Notes: generated by a model from the sequence alone, not told the origin. A DNA stretch of 16,772 nucleotides from JBDROU01 sp043809745 [NCBI: bacterium] (GCA_043809745.1 JBDROU010000030.1:1-16772), one strand, 5' to 3'; positions 1-7,760 are shown, counted from the first letter of the stretch. Numbers and translations: made by a program.

Positions 1-40
1 AAATGGCTTCTAGATAATCTTTTTTTGATTTTGGGCCCAT
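1..40 (-). CDS. 5' end of a minus-strand gene, possibly a DtxR/MntR-type repressor (partial)
   Basis: Reading leftward from an ATG at 40-38 gives MGPKSKKDYLEAI, still open at the window edge. A GGGGG Shine-Dalgarno core lies seven bases before the ATG (complement of 48-52), and a good minus-strand promoter lies further upstream, so this looks like a real gene start. The short S-x-x-D-Y-L-E-A-I pattern resembles the N-terminus of metal-dependent DtxR/MntR repressors, which begin with a helix of this type. Thirteen residues cannot prove that; other winged-helix regulators could look similar. Confidence 0.5.
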   Translation of the reverse strand, partial: MGPKSKKDYLEAI

Positions 41-62
41 AATATTACCCCCTTTAGTGTAA

Positions 63-91
63 ATCTTAGGGTAACATTATTTATGAGTCAA
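63..91 (-). promoter_or_regulatory. Sigma-70-type promoter for the leftward gene
   Basis: On the minus strand, TTGACT (91-86) is followed after exactly 17 bases by TAAGAT (68-63). The expected start of transcription is near 56, leaving about 16 bases of leader that include the GGGGG ribosome site before the ATG at 40. Spacing and both hexamers are close to consensus. Confidence 0.6.
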
Positions 92-135
92 CGATATGTT
101 TTTTTACCATGCCTCGGTAACATTTAATGTGAGGC
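70..135. promoter_or_regulatory. Candidate operator: repeated GGTAACATT and an interrupted dyad
   Basis: GGTAACATT occurs at 70-78, inside the spacer of the leftward promoter, and again at 116-124 in the same orientation. The second copy overlaps a dyad: TGCCTC (110-115) and GAGGCA (131-136) flank ACATT-T-AATGT (120-130), with four extra bases (GGTA) on the left side only. The location between two divergent promoters suits a site bound by the leftward gene product, but no known operator consensus is matched exactly. Confidence 0.3.
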
Positions 136-156
136 AATTCGGGTATTTGGCTTTGT

Positions 157-185
157 TTGACTTGAAATTTATTTTATGTTATACT
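157..185 (+). promoter_or_regulatory. Strong sigma-70-type promoter with extended -10
   Basis: TTGACT (157-162) is followed after 17 bases by TATACT (180-185), with a TG-n extension (177-179) before the -10 box. Transcription would begin near 192, only about 13 bases before the TTG start of the DUF502 gene. The ribosome site AAAGAGG would therefore sit at the very start of the transcript. Confidence 0.7.
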
Positions 186-204
186 TTTAAAAAAAGAGGC
201 ATTT

Positions 205-852
205 TTGGAAGCAAAAACTCGCAGCAGAAATTATTTTATTACAGGCTTAATCACAATCCTGCCGCTTGCATTAAGCTTATACATCCTTTGGATAATCTTA
301 AGTTTTATAGGCAGACAGACATATCCGATTTTCCGCAAATTATTTGAGATAATGGAGATCAATTACTCGCCTTTTTTGGAGACGGGGGTTAGTGTAATAC
401 TGACGGCAGCCTTAATTTGGCTAATTGGATTAATAGCAACTAATATTTTAGGGCGCAGGCTTTTCTTGATGTTTGAAAAGCTTGTTATAAGAATCCCGAT
501 ACTTAAAGGTTTTTATTCAAGTATAAAGCAGCTCTTAACACATATTTCTAGTGCCAAAGCATTCAAACAGGTCGTGCTTGTTGAGTATCCCAGGATGGGT
601 ATATACTCAATAGGTTTTGTTACTTGCGATGCCAATGGTGAGATACAGGATACAACCAAAGATTTTGTAATAAATGTATTTATTCCTACTACTCCTAATC
701 CAACCTCGGGCATGCTGATTATGGTTCCAAAGAAGGACTTGATCTATTTGCGTATGTCTATTGATGACGCGGTTAAATTTGTGATTTCCGGCGGTATTGT
801 TACTCAAAAAAATGCGGACCAGCAGAAAATTTTAGATGAGGAGAATCTATGA
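205..852 (+). CDS. DUF502 family inner-membrane protein
   Basis: A 215-residue membrane protein of the DUF502 family; its biochemical role is not known. Two hydrophobic segments lie near residues 12-35 and 60-83, followed by a soluble domain. That domain carries the conserved stretch VFIPTTPNPTSG (158-169), then a VPKKD segment and M-S-x-D-D-A-x-K-x-x-I-S-G-G (184-197), all typical of the family. The length is normal. The start is TTG, chosen because AAGAGG ends five bases upstream and because the first membrane segment begins soon after; no other good start precedes it. The stop overlaps the next gene's ATG (ATGA), so it is translationally coupled to the histidine kinase. It is first in the set driven by the promoter at 157-185. 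The family call is firm; function is open. Confidence 0.85.
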   Translation: MEAKTRSRNYFITGLITILPLALSLYILWIILSFIGRQTYPIFRKLFEIMEINYSPFLETGVSVILTAALIWLIGLIATNILGRRLFLMFEKLVIRIPILKGFYSSIKQLLTHISSAKAFKQVVLVEYPRMGIYSIGFVTCDANGEIQDTTKDFVINVFIPTTPNPTSGMLIMVPKKDLIYLRMSIDDAVKFVISGGIVTQKNADQQKILDEENL

Positions 853-2420
853 CTTTGCGTAACTCTGATCTTGAACTTCTTGTAGATGTGTCCAGAATAA
901 TATCTTCAAAACTTAATTTGAAAGAGTTGCTTGAAACCATAATGGAATGCGCAACAAGGGTTGTTAGGGCTGAAGCATCCAGTCTTTTGCTTGTTGATGA
1001 GAAAACACATGAGTTGTATTTTGATGTTGCATTGGGTGATAAAGGCGACGAAATAAAGACAATACGCCTAAAAATGGGTGAAGGTATTGCCGGGTGGGTT
1101 GCCAAGAATAAGGCTGCGGCTGTAGTAAATGATGTTTCTTCTGACTCAAGATGGACTCAAAAAGCTGATGACAAAACAAGTTTTAATACAAAGGCTATAT
1201 TAGCTGTGCCGCTGCTTGCTAAAGGGAGAGTGGTCGGGGTTATAGAAGCTATAAACAGACTTGACAATCAGCCTTTCAGCGATGAGGATCAGAAGATATT
1301 CGAAGCATTCGCGTCCCAGGCAGCTGTTGCTATAGAAAATGCGCAGCTTTTCAGCAAATTGAAAGAAGAAAAGGATAAAATTGAAACTGTTTTTTCTGAG
1401 ATGTCAGATGGCGCATTATTAATAGATGAAGTTGGACAAACCGTACTTTATAATAACGGCGCTTGCAGACTGCTTGGTTTAGGGGACAGAGAATATTACC
1501 AGCTTAAGGTAGATGAGATGCTGAAAGATTTTGAAATAATGCCTTCTATAGAAGACATAATGAAAAAAGAAGAGGATATGTTTCCTATAGAGATGGTTAG
1601 AAGGAAAGGGAAGGTGCTTGTTCTTCAGGGAATAGTTAATCGCCTGACATCTGATGATGGATCAGTAATTGGTTATCTCTCAGTATTTCGTGATGTTACT
1701 ATAGAAAAAAGAGAAGAGAGATTAAAACGGAATTTCTTGTCTTTAATTTCCCATAAACTAAAAACCCCATTGGTTTCTATTAATGGGTACATACCAATAT
1801 TTATGGAAGATTCAGAAAGACTGACTGAATTCCAGAAAAAGGCTCTCAATACTATTAAAAATCAAGGCAGCTACTTAGCTAATCTTGTTGAGAAACTCAT
1901 AAATTATACTATTGTTGAAGAGGAACAATTAAAACTGATAAAGAAGAAAATCCCGGTTAATTTGCTTGTTACAGAAGCGCTTATACATTTGAAAAATTTT
2001 GTAGATGAAAAAAATACTGAGATTCTAAAGGATGGAAGTTTAAAAGTAATGCCGGATGTTTTTGTTGATAGGGAACGTATGAGAGAGGCCTTAAAAAACG
2101 TTATTGAAAACGGAATAAAATTTAATAATAGTGATATCAAAAAAGTTACGATCTCGGCCAGGTCTCAGGATAATTTTGTTTATATTGATATTCTTGATAA
2201 CGGGCCTGGTATACCGTCCGAAGAGCAGGAAAAAATATTTCAAAAATTCTATCAGATTGAAGAAAGCTTTACCGGACAAGTGGAAGGTGTGGGATTGGGG
2301 CTTGCTTTCGCCAGGATGGTATTAGAGGCCCATGACGGCGGGATATCGGTTCAATCTATAATCGGGCAGGGGAGTCATTTTATTTTGGTAATACCTATCG
2401 CAGAGACAAATGGACAATAA
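849..2420 (+). CDS. GAF-PAS sensor histidine kinase
   Basis: A 523-residue sensor kinase with no membrane segment, so probably cytoplasmic. A GAF domain spans about residues 5-165 (GEGIAGWVA at 78-86) and is followed by a short coiled stretch. A PAS domain spans about 178-285, followed by the dimerisation helix and an ATPase domain. The phosphoacceptor is His302 in SHKLKTPL. The N box has Asn417 and Asn421, the G1 box is DNGPGIP (450-456), the F box is IFQKFYQ (463-469), and the G2 box is GVGLGLAFA (480-488). Most kinases of this class have Glu or Asp directly after the histidine; here it is Lys303. The start overlaps the DUF502 stop and has GAGGAG six to eleven bases upstream. It overlaps tldD by 11 bases. 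No response regulator gene is adjacent; the nearest is at 16246. The signal sensed cannot be read from the sequence. Confidence 0.9.
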   Translation: MTLRNSDLELLVDVSRIISSKLNLKELLETIMECATRVVRAEASSLLLVDEKTHELYFDVALGDKGDEIKTIRLKMGEGIAGWVAKNKAAAVVNDVSSDSRWTQKADDKTSFNTKAILAVPLLAKGRVVGVIEAINRLDNQPFSDEDQKIFEAFASQAAVAIENAQLFSKLKEEKDKIETVFSEMSDGALLIDEVGQTVLYNNGACRLLGLGDREYYQLKVDEMLKDFEIMPSIEDIMKKEEDMFPIEMVRRKGKVLVLQGIVNRLTSDDGSVIGYLSVFRDVTIEKREERLKRNFLSLISHKLKTPLVSINGYIPIFMEDSERLTEFQKKALNTIKNQGSYLANLVEKLINYTIVEEEQLKLIKKKIPVNLLVTEALIHLKNFVDEKNTEILKDGSLKVMPDVFVDRERMREALKNVIENGIKFNNSDIKKVTISARSQDNFVYIDILDNGPGIPSEEQEKIFQKFYQIEESFTGQVEGVGLGLAFARMVLEAHDGGISVQSIIGQGSHFILVIPIAETNGQ

Positions 2421-3780
2421 GTTCTTTTTAGCACATTTATGTTATGGGGATTATGGAACAATCTTTATAGAAGATTCTGAGTTGTTATCAATTAATTGGG
2501 AGAATGGAAAGCTAGAGAATATTCAGTCCGGTGCAGATAAAGGGTTGGGCATTCACATCCAGTCTGGAGATGAATCATATTATTCGCACCAGAATACAGT
2601 AGATGCTGGATCGTTAGACAAAATAGTTAGTTCGCTCATTCCTAGAAATAAAAAGAAAAAACAATTAACAAAACCAATTCAGGAAGAAAAAGCGTTTTCC
2701 CATCCAGTAAAAATAAAAGCAAATGAAATAGAATTAAATAGTAAAATAGGTTTCTTGAAAGATGTTAATGGATATATTGCTTCATCTGACAGCAAAATTA
2801 AACAAGTAGTCATACGATACGGCGAGAAAAATAAAAAAATAAAAGTGATAAGTTCCGACGGATGCGTATCGAGCGAAATCAGGGATTATGTTGTAGTGTT
2901 TGTTTCTGTAATTGCGGCTGATCAAGGTGATATTCAAACAGCCACAGAAGTTGTAGGAGGAATTGGTGGTTTTGAATTGATAAGGGAAACTGATTGGAAA
3001 ACAATATCAAAACGCTTAGCGTCACTAGTAATAAATAAACTGTCTGCTCCATATCTGCCGGCAAGAGAGATGCCGGTAGTTCTGTCAAGCGAGGCGGGCG
3101 GAACGATGATACATGAAGCTATCGGTCATAATCTGGAAGCCGATGCTGTTCAGAAGGGGATATCGCCTCATTTTGCCAATAAAAAAGGAAAAAAGGTCGC
3201 AAACGAATTAGTTAGTATTGTTGATGATCCAACATTAGCTGGGAAGAGAGGGTCATATTTTATTGATGACGAAGGAGTCATTGCTCAAAAGACTGTGTTG
3301 GTTGAAAATGGATTGTTAAAAGATTACCTTTATGACAGGTATACTGCATTAAAGGATAAGCGAGAATCCAATGCACACGGAAGAAGAGAGTCTTTTCAGA
3401 CAAAACCTATTCCAAGAATGGCAAATACTTTCATTCTGCCCGGCAGCAGCAGTCCATCGGATATAGTAAGATCACTAAAGGATGGGTTGTTGGTTAAAAA
3501 GATGGGAGGCGGTCAAGTAAACACCGCTACCGGAGACTTTGTTTTTGAGGTGGAAGAAGGTTATTTAGTAAAGGAAGGTAAGCCTCAAAATTTAGTAAGA
3601 GGCGCTACATTGCTTGGTAACGGGCCGCAGGTTTTGCTGGATATAGATATGGTTGGAAATGATATGGGTTGGGGTATAGGTACGTGCGGTAAAGAAGGTC
3701 AGGGTGTGCCGGTGTCAGACGGCCAGCCTACTTTGAGGATCAAGAATATACTAGTTGGCGGTAGTTCGGAATCTAAGTAA
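2410..3780 (+). CDS. tldD: TldD/PmbA family metallopeptidase, TldD type
   Basis: A 456-residue member of the TldD/PmbA (U62) family. Known TldD-TldE complexes are heterodimeric metalloproteases that cut unfolded peptides, including modified peptide precursors and antitoxins; TldD carries the metal site. Here the zinc motif HEAIGH is present (His235, Glu236, His240), and the C-terminal GTCGKEGQGVPV (424-435), with Cys426, is the typical TldD signature. So this is the catalytic type, not the TldE/PmbA partner. Residues 80-100 form a Lys-rich low-complexity linker. No TldE gene lies in the window, so it may act as a homodimer or pair with a gene elsewhere. Its ATG lies inside the end of the kinase gene with only a weak ribosome site (CAGAGA), which suggests coupled translation. 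No peptide precursor is visible nearby. Confidence 0.88.
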   Translation: MDNKFFLAHLCYGDYGTIFIEDSELLSINWENGKLENIQSGADKGLGIHIQSGDESYYSHQNTVDAGSLDKIVSSLIPRNKKKKQLTKPIQEEKAFSHPVKIKANEIELNSKIGFLKDVNGYIASSDSKIKQVVIRYGEKNKKIKVISSDGCVSSEIRDYVVVFVSVIAADQGDIQTATEVVGGIGGFELIRETDWKTISKRLASLVINKLSAPYLPAREMPVVLSSEAGGTMIHEAIGHNLEADAVQKGISPHFANKKGKKVANELVSIVDDPTLAGKRGSYFIDDEGVIAQKTVLVENGLLKDYLYDRYTALKDKRESNAHGRRESFQTKPIPRMANTFILPGSSSPSDIVRSLKDGLLVKKMGGGQVNTATGDFVFEVEEGYLVKEGKPQNLVRGATLLGNGPQVLLDIDMVGNDMGWGIGTCGKEGQGVPVSDGQPTLRIKNILVGGSSESK

Positions 3781-3829
3781 AACGAGGTCGCTTGTATAAA
3801 ATATCTTGAAATAATAAGGATTTATATCA

Positions 3830-6055
3830 ATGAAAAAAATCTTAATGGCAGCAATATTATGTTGTTTTATGGCGGGTAAGTTGTTTCCTATAGAAAACAA
3901 ACCTATAGAGCATTCTAATGTCCCTGTTTCAGAAGCATATGGGCATTATCTGAATGCGCTTCTCTTGGAACGCAGTGAAGAGTACGATGGAGCCATTGAA
4001 GAGTACAAGAAAACACTTGAGTTAGATGATAAAGCGGTGTTTGTTTATAGGAGTTTGGCAAACTTATATTTGCGGATTGGGAAAGTAGATGAAGCATTAG
4101 AAATATCAGAAAAGATGATAGAGATAAATAAAAATGATGCAGATGCTTACCTGTTTCTTGGGATGATATATTTTGCCAAGAAAGATACGGTTAAAGCTAA
4201 CGATTTGTTTGAAAAAGCTTTTGAACTGGATAATGATAAAAAAGAGGCACTTCTATATATTGCCAATCTAAATAGAAATGATAATCCTGCAAAATCGATT
4301 AAGTATTTTAATAAGTACCTGTCATTTGACCCTGAAAATGGTGAAATCTACTATCAGATGGCAATCATACACATTGAAAGCAAGAACCAGGCAAAAGCAG
4401 TCGAAAACCTTAAAAAAGCGATAGAACTAAATCCAGACCATTTTCAGGCTCACTTAGCTCTTGCCAGAGAGTATGAAAAAAACAAGAAGATGAATGATGC
4501 GATTAAAGAATACACAAAATGCCTTGAGCTGGATCCTGAAAATCGACTGTTGGCTGAGTATCTGGGTACGCTTTACTTAGAGAGCAGTAATTTTAAAGAA
4601 GCTGAAAATGTATTCAAAAAAATCAACAAAGATGCAACCAGCGACATGCTGTCAAATTTCTGGTTAGGTATTTTAGCGGAAGAAAAGAGCGATTGGGATA
4701 TAGCTATAAAATATATTGAATCAATGCCGAAGTATAAAGAAGATGTAAGTCTATTGCTTCGCTTAAGCTATTATTATGCAAGATTAAAGAAAACAAAGAA
4801 GTCAGTTTCTATTTTGAAGAGAGCCAATATATTAGAACCAAATAATCCAGAAGTTTGTTTTTTTCTTGCTATCGGATATGAGGCGATTAATAAGCTAAAA
4901 CATGCACGCAAATATTTCAAGAAAGCTATAGAGTTAAAGGAGGATTTTGTTGAAGCTCATTTCCAACTAGGTGTAGTTGAAGATAAATTAAGGAATTTCC
5001 CGGCAGCTATTGACTCATTCTTGAACGCGGTTGAATACGACGAAAAACATACAGCAGCATATAATTACTTGGCTTATTCATATGCTGACAGGGGGATATA
5101 TTTAGAGGAGGCAGAGCAACTGGTAAAAGCAGCACTGAAAATTGATCCGGAAAATGGAGCTTATCTTGATACATTGGGATGGATCTATTACAAAACAGGA
5201 AAAATTGATGAAGCAATTGAGTACTTAACTAAAGCAAAGGGAAAGTTGATTGATCCAATAATAATGGACCATCTGGGCGATGCTGTATGGGTTAAAATGA
5301 GGAAAGAAAAAAAGAATGAATCAGCTGCGCCTATAAAAATATGGCAGGAAGCCTTAAAAGCATATCCAAAAAATAAAATAATAAAAAATAAAATTGAAAG
5401 GACGCAGGATATAGGTCTTGAATTTCCGGACTCTTTTAAGCGTTTATATATATTAAGAGCCTTGCTTCAAAATATTGCTGATCTTACGGGCTATATTAGA
5501 TTGGATGGAAAATATGGAAGCAGAGCTTTTCACATTCAAGGAATGTTTTATTTCAAGAAAGGAAATTCTCTCAGGATCGATTTGCTTGGTCCATTCATGG
5601 TGCCTCAGGGATCAATAGTTTATAAGGATGGAGCTTTTAAAACAGTCCCAAGCGAGTTAGGAGACAGACTTCTTAATGTAAATTCTATAGGATTTAACTT
5701 TCCATTAGCGATTAGCAAGTTAATAACTGAGTTCTTAAGCGCTGATATAATAAATGAGTTTTTGGATCCATCTACTATTGAAAAAAGCGGATGGAAAGTC
5801 TCTTCGTATAAAACGCTTTATTCAACCCTAAAATTATATAAAAGAAATAACTATATAAGTCAATATAGTTATATTTCAGAAAGCGGTTTAAGAGTAGTAG
5901 TGAATTTTGAGAACTATATTAATATAGAAGGGGTGCCTATGCCGCAATTAATTAGATTTAAAGTTCCTGAAATGGATATTGATATTCTGCTTCATTGTGG
6001 AAAGGTTGGCGTTAATAAGGGAATAAATGAAGAACTTTTTGATTTGTCAAAGTAG
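3830..6055 (+). CDS. Exported TPR-repeat protein with C-terminal LolB-like domain
   Basis: A 741-residue protein starting with a Sec-type signal (Lys-Lys, then a hydrophobic core at residues 4-16). Cys11 and Cys12 do not form a proper lipobox, so it is probably a soluble periplasmic protein, not a lipoprotein. Residues about 33-515 are tandem TPR units, about 13 by eye. The last units (DTLGWIYYKTGKIDEAIEYL at 447-466, then DHLGDAVWVK at 480-489) match the TPR protein encoded beside lolB in Pseudomonas-type genomes. Residues about 545-725 are beta-rich and read like LolB or DUF4292: a TGYIRL strand, a short FYFKKGNSLRIDLLGPF stretch (573-589), then strands ending in PQLIRFKVP (705-713). LolB inserts lipoproteins into the outer membrane. 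The gene sits directly before ispE, as lolB does in many Proteobacteria. An AAGGA ribosome site ends nine bases before the ATG. The TPR call is firm; the LolB-like call is by pattern only. Confidence 0.8.
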   Translation: MKKILMAAILCCFMAGKLFPIENKPIEHSNVPVSEAYGHYLNALLLERSEEYDGAIEEYKKTLELDDKAVFVYRSLANLYLRIGKVDEALEISEKMIEINKNDADAYLFLGMIYFAKKDTVKANDLFEKAFELDNDKKEALLYIANLNRNDNPAKSIKYFNKYLSFDPENGEIYYQMAIIHIESKNQAKAVENLKKAIELNPDHFQAHLALAREYEKNKKMNDAIKEYTKCLELDPENRLLAEYLGTLYLESSNFKEAENVFKKINKDATSDMLSNFWLGILAEEKSDWDIAIKYIESMPKYKEDVSLLLRLSYYYARLKKTKKSVSILKRANILEPNNPEVCFFLAIGYEAINKLKHARKYFKKAIELKEDFVEAHFQLGVVEDKLRNFPAAIDSFLNAVEYDEKHTAAYNYLAYSYADRGIYLEEAEQLVKAALKIDPENGAYLDTLGWIYYKTGKIDEAIEYLTKAKGKLIDPIIMDHLGDAVWVKMRKEKKNESAAPIKIWQEALKAYPKNKIIKNKIERTQDIGLEFPDSFKRLYILRALLQNIADLTGYIRLDGKYGSRAFHIQGMFYFKKGNSLRIDLLGPFMVPQGSIVYKDGAFKTVPSELGDRLLNVNSIGFNFPLAISKLITEFLSADIINEFLDPSTIEKSGWKVSSYKTLYSTLKLYKRNNYISQYSYISESGLRVVVNFENYINIEGVPMPQLIRFKVPEMDIDILLHCGKVGVNKGINEELFDLSK

Positions 6056-6115
6056 ATTTTTAAGCCTAATAATAAGCAGAAGGTTTTAATTTTATTTAAC
6101 TAGTCGTATCAATGA

Positions 6116-7033
6116 ATGAAAGTTTCAGTACCTGCCAAAATTAATTTGTATTTGAAAGTAGTGGCTCTCTTGCCCAGCGGCTATCATTATATCGAAACTA
6201 TATTCCATGAAATTTCACTTAGGGATGAGCTTATAATAAAAAAGGAAGCTTCGAGTGGAATTACACTGAAAGTAGACTCTGATTTTAAAAAAATGAAAAA
6301 TCTCAAAAAAAACAACAGCATAATAAAAGCATATGAATATTTATCAAAACATATAAGTAAAAAATTAGGTGTTTCAGTTACATTAAAAAAGAAAATCCCT
6401 TTAGGCGCTGGGCTCGGTGGCGGCTCAAGTGATGCTGCTGGACTTATACGGGGCATGAATGCCCTTTATAATTTAGGTTTAAGCATAAAAGAAGAGATGA
6501 ATATCGCATCTAAGGTTGGTGCTGATGTTCCTTTCTTTTTGAATGGAGGTTGTGCTTTAGGCATCGGGCGGGGAGATAAGATAAAAAATATTGATAATAA
6601 ATTTAAGTTTTGGGTTGTTTTGGTGTATCCTGAAGTGGCGGTTCCTACTGAATTCATTTATAAAGAATATGATAAATCAAGGAGTATACCAGTAATAGCG
6701 AAAAAGCATGAATATAAAGGATTGACATTATCTAAAAATATTATTAATATTAAGCGTTATTTAATAAATAATAATCGTCACAAATTGCTGTCAAATCTGC
6801 ACAATGATTTACAGGATATTGCTTTAAGTAAATATCCTCAGGTCAGTACTGCGTTATTGCTTTTGAAAGAGAATGGGGGTGAAATAGGCGGAGTCAGTGG
6901 AAGTGGATCTTCGGTTTATGCTTTGTTTTCTGATAAGAAAAAAGCGGAAGAATGTTTTAGAAGGATCATACGCAAAAGAAGGAAAAATGTTTGGTTGTTA
7001 GAAAACGGTTTAAATGGCATAATTATCAGTTAA
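6116..7033 (+). CDS. ispE: 4-diphosphocytidyl-2-C-methyl-D-erythritol kinase
   Basis: A 305-residue GHMP kinase that phosphorylates 4-diphosphocytidyl-2-C-methylerythritol with ATP in the cytoplasmic MEP route to isopentenyl diphosphate. The N-terminus has PAKINLYL (6-13) with Lys8, then the GHMP phosphate loop PLGAGLGGGSSDAAGL (95-110). Next come GADVPFFLNGG (135-145) with the catalytic Asp137, and the third GHMP motif GGVSGSGSS near residue 262. The length is slightly above the usual 280-300. The ATG at 6116 directly precedes the conserved N-terminus, but no ribosome site is visible just upstream; the overlapping ATG at 6112 is in another frame. It lies 60 bases after the TPR-LolB-like gene and 85 bases before spoVG. 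Confidence 0.95.
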   Translation: MKVSVPAKINLYLKVVALLPSGYHYIETIFHEISLRDELIIKKEASSGITLKVDSDFKKMKNLKKNNSIIKAYEYLSKHISKKLGVSVTLKKKIPLGAGLGGGSSDAAGLIRGMNALYNLGLSIKEEMNIASKVGADVPFFLNGGCALGIGRGDKIKNIDNKFKFWVVLVYPEVAVPTEFIYKEYDKSRSIPVIAKKHEYKGLTLSKNIINIKRYLINNNRHKLLSNLHNDLQDIALSKYPQVSTALLLLKENGGEIGGVSGSGSSVYALFSDKKKAEECFRRIIRKRRKNVWLLENGLNGIIIS

Positions 7034-7106
7034 AGAGTATGCTGTTCCGAACAGAGAATTGCCAAAGGTATTGATAAGCATTTTTGGTTATTTCAATGAT
7101 CTCCAT

Positions 7107-7113
7107 GAGGAGG
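7107..7113 (+). promoter_or_regulatory. Ribosome binding site that fixes the spoVG start
   Basis: GAGGAGG lies five bases before the ATG at 7119. It selects this ATG over an in-frame TTG 60 bases upstream, which has no ribosome site and would add 20 residues not found in the SpoVG family. Confidence 0.8.
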
Positions 7114-7118
7114 AACCG

Positions 7119-7382
7119 ATGGAAATCACAGAAGTCAAGGTTGCGTTAAGAGATGAGGAAAAATTGAAGGGTTATGCTACAATTACTTTCGATGATTGTT
7201 TTGTGGTTAGGAACATCAGATTAGTCAGGGGCGAGAAAGGCTTAATGGTGTGTATGCCGTCCAGGAAGATGAACGATGGTAAACACAAAGATGTTGCCCA
7301 TCCCATTAATAATGATTTTCGGCACAAAATCGAACAAAAAGTTTTGGCGGAGTATGAGTCTGAACTAAAACAAAAAAAATAG
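7119..7382 (+). CDS. spoVG: SpoVG family regulatory protein
   Basis: An 87-residue protein matching SpoVG over its whole length: MEITEVKV at the start, then ITFDDCFVVRNIRLV, GLMVCMPSRK, and HPINNDFRHKIEQKVLAEY. SpoVG proteins bind DNA and RNA and act as global regulators in Firmicutes and Borrelia; they also occur in many non-spore-forming bacteria, so this is not evidence of sporulation. The C-terminus ends in a Lys-rich tail. The start is set by the strong ribosome site at 7107-7113. Its place next to glmU and prs is the same as in Bacillus, but here a repeat element and a tRNA gene separate it from glmU. Confidence 0.93.
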   Translation: MEITEVKVALRDEEKLKGYATITFDDCFVVRNIRLVRGEKGLMVCMPSRKMNDGKHKDVAHPINNDFRHKIEQKVLAEYESELKQKK

Positions 7383-7441
7383 ATTAGTAACCTTGTTTCT
7401 GGAATTTTTCTCTAAAGATTACTCCAGCACATCGATTTACT

Positions 7442-7646
7442 GAGGTCTCTCAAAGAGTCTTTTGCTTAGCGAGGATCCTTCGACGTTGCTCATGATGGTG
7501 AGTGCAGTCGAATTATAGCAGCATCAGCGCTTACTTAGCGCAGTTGAGCGAAGCGTAAGTCCTGAGCTACCAGCAATAAAGGTAGTCCAAGGGTAGATCC
7601 TGAGCTCAGTCAAAGGATAGAAGAAAGGGACTTTTTGAGCGATCTC
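7442..7646. repeat. ~205-bp nested inverted-repeat element (family copy 1)
   Basis: This fills most of the gene-free stretch 7383-7688. The outer arms are GAGGTCTCTCAAAGAGTC (7442-7459) and GACTTTTTGAGCGATCTC (7629-7646), which pair at 15 of 18 positions. Inside is a second inverted pair, ATCCTTCGAC (7475-7484) and GTCAAAGGAT (7609-7618), matching 9 of 10. There are smaller hairpins at 7481-7510, 7530-7559 and CTACC/GGTAG (7567-7571 and 7581-7585). TCCTGAGCT is repeated directly at 7560 and 7598. The interior is visibly richer in G+C than the neighbouring genes, and I see no credible protein in it. The arms match those of the elements at 8559-8658 and 9637-9675. It looks like a non-coding miniature or structured dispersed repeat. 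Confidence 0.7.
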
Positions 7647-7664
7647 TGCTCTTCACAGTAAAAT
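7635..7664 (+). promoter_or_regulatory. Possible promoter for tRNA-Gln, partly inside the repeat arm
   Basis: TTGAGC (7635-7640) lies within the right arm of the repeat element and is followed after 18 bases by TAAAAT (7659-7664). Transcription would start near 7671, about 18 bases before the mature tRNA. The -10 is good, the -35 only moderate. Confidence 0.3.
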
Positions 7665-7688
7665 AAAAATTTTAGCTTTTTGATTAGT

Positions 7689-7760
7689 TGGGGCGTCGCC
7701 AAGCGGTAAGGCACGGGCTTTTGGAGCCCGCATTCGAAGGTTCGAATCCTTCCGCCCCAG
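7689..7760 (+). tRNA. tRNA-Gln (anticodon UUG)
   Basis: A complete cloverleaf of 72 bases. The acceptor stem is TGGGGCG with CGCCCCA (7753-7759), with U1-A72 as is usual for glutamine tRNAs, and the discriminator is G7760. The anticodon arm CGGGC-TTTTGGA-GCCCG places TTG at positions 34-36. The T arm is GAAGG-TTCGAAT-CCTTC (7736-7752). The 3' CCA is not encoded, so it must be added enzymatically. A tRNA-Gln gene between ispE and prs is also known from Pseudomonas genomes. Confidence 0.97.

Noticed and set aside
96-347. 83-codon open frame overlapping the start of the DUF502 gene
   Set aside because: It overlaps the promoter and the DUF502 coding region in another frame, has no ribosome site and matches no recognisable protein.
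3792-3808. Near-identical stretch TTGTATAAAATATCTTG here and TTGTGTAAAATATCTTG at 16635-16651
   Set aside because: A 16 of 17 match between AT-rich gaps is expected by chance a few times in a window of this size, and neither copy has a good -35 box.
7119-7382. spoVG as evidence of a spore former
   Set aside because: SpoVG is widespread in non-sporulating bacteria, and the window otherwise indicates a diderm without sporulation genes.
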